Source: Candidatus Gerdarchaeota archaeon (GTDB lineage Archaea; Asgardarchaeota; Heimdallarchaeia; JABLTI01). From it: DNA of 5,075 nucleotides. The position numbers were made by a program, and so were the translations under genes. Below the pieces are notes generated by a model, which made no database searches, had not been told where the DNA came from, and was given only the letters and a program-made list of their open reading frames with translations. The DNA lies in contig JAEOUJ010000262.1 in assembly GCA_016839405.1 (NCBI GenBank), forward strand, positions 1 through 5,075, written 5' to 3'. Numbering within the stretch: position 1 is the first letter of the stretch; the number at the start of each line of letters is the position of its first letter. This document shows positions 4,997-5,075 of this stretch, piece by piece.

Positions 4997-5075
4997 ATGA
5001 AATTAAAAGTGTTTACAAAAACTGAATGCCCTAATTGTCCAGCTGCAAAAGAAATTTGTAAGCAATTAGAGAAAA
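4997..5075 (+). CDS. Glutaredoxin/NrdH-like thiol protein, N-terminal fragment
   Basis: Only the first 26 codons are in the window; the gene continues past its end. The start MKLKVFTKTECPNCPAAKE is a typical first strand, CxxC active site (C11-P-N-C14) and first helix of small glutaredoxin-like or NrdH-type redoxins. Such proteins can donate electrons to ribonucleotide reductases; in methanogens and some bacteria, class III enzymes use a redoxin instead of formate. Its position after the reductase genes fits an electron-donor role for them, and the paired cysteines (C521-C522) in the reductase agree with that. It has its own TATA-like box and GAGG site. It could instead be a general thioredoxin-fold protein; the missing C-terminus prevents a firmer call. 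Confidence 0.75.
   Translation, partial: MKLKVFTKTECPNCPAAKEICKQLEK

Overview
The window is clearly A+T-rich and its gene content looks archaeal. TATA-like boxes (TTTATATA, TTTAAATA) sit about 25 bases before plausible transcription starts, ribosome sites are GAGG or GTGA, and T-runs follow genes. The GlmS is about 590 residues, and the NrdD has an archaeal-style ATP cone and C-terminus. An A+T-rich lineage such as a Nitrososphaeria (Thaumarchaeota) relative is possible, but the sequence alone does not fix the phylum. All genes are on the + strand.

Layout: 84-1856 encodes GlmS (glutamine:fructose-6-phosphate aminotransferase) from a TTG start, complete and with its catalytic residues. A 322-base gap (1857-2178) follows, with a T-rich stretch, an all-A/T hairpin, two archaeal TATA-like boxes and several dyads. 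The first TATA-like box lies exactly at the centre of a TCGACA/TGTCGA inverted repeat. 2179-4605 encodes an 808-residue fusion: a complete NrdR-type regulator (zinc ribbon plus ATP cone), then a second ATP cone, then the catalytic barrel of the class III (anaerobic) ribonucleotide reductase NrdD. This protein stops just after the first half of the C-terminal zinc site. The missing end, with the second cysteine pair and the glycyl-radical site (RVVGYF), lies 39 bases downstream in the same reading frame. It is a separate 81-codon gene (4645-4890) with its own ribosome site. After a short A+T-rich terminator/promoter gap, 4997-5075 begins a glutaredoxin-like CxxC protein that runs off the window.

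Together, 2179 to the end looks like an anaerobic deoxyribonucleotide synthesis cluster. It holds an allosteric and possibly self-regulating reductase, its detached radical module, and a likely thiol donor. The NrdG activase that would create the glycyl radical is not in the window. The most unusual points are the NrdR-NrdD fusion with tandem ATP cones and the splitting of NrdD through its zinc site, which leaves the radical-bearing glycine on a small separate polypeptide.
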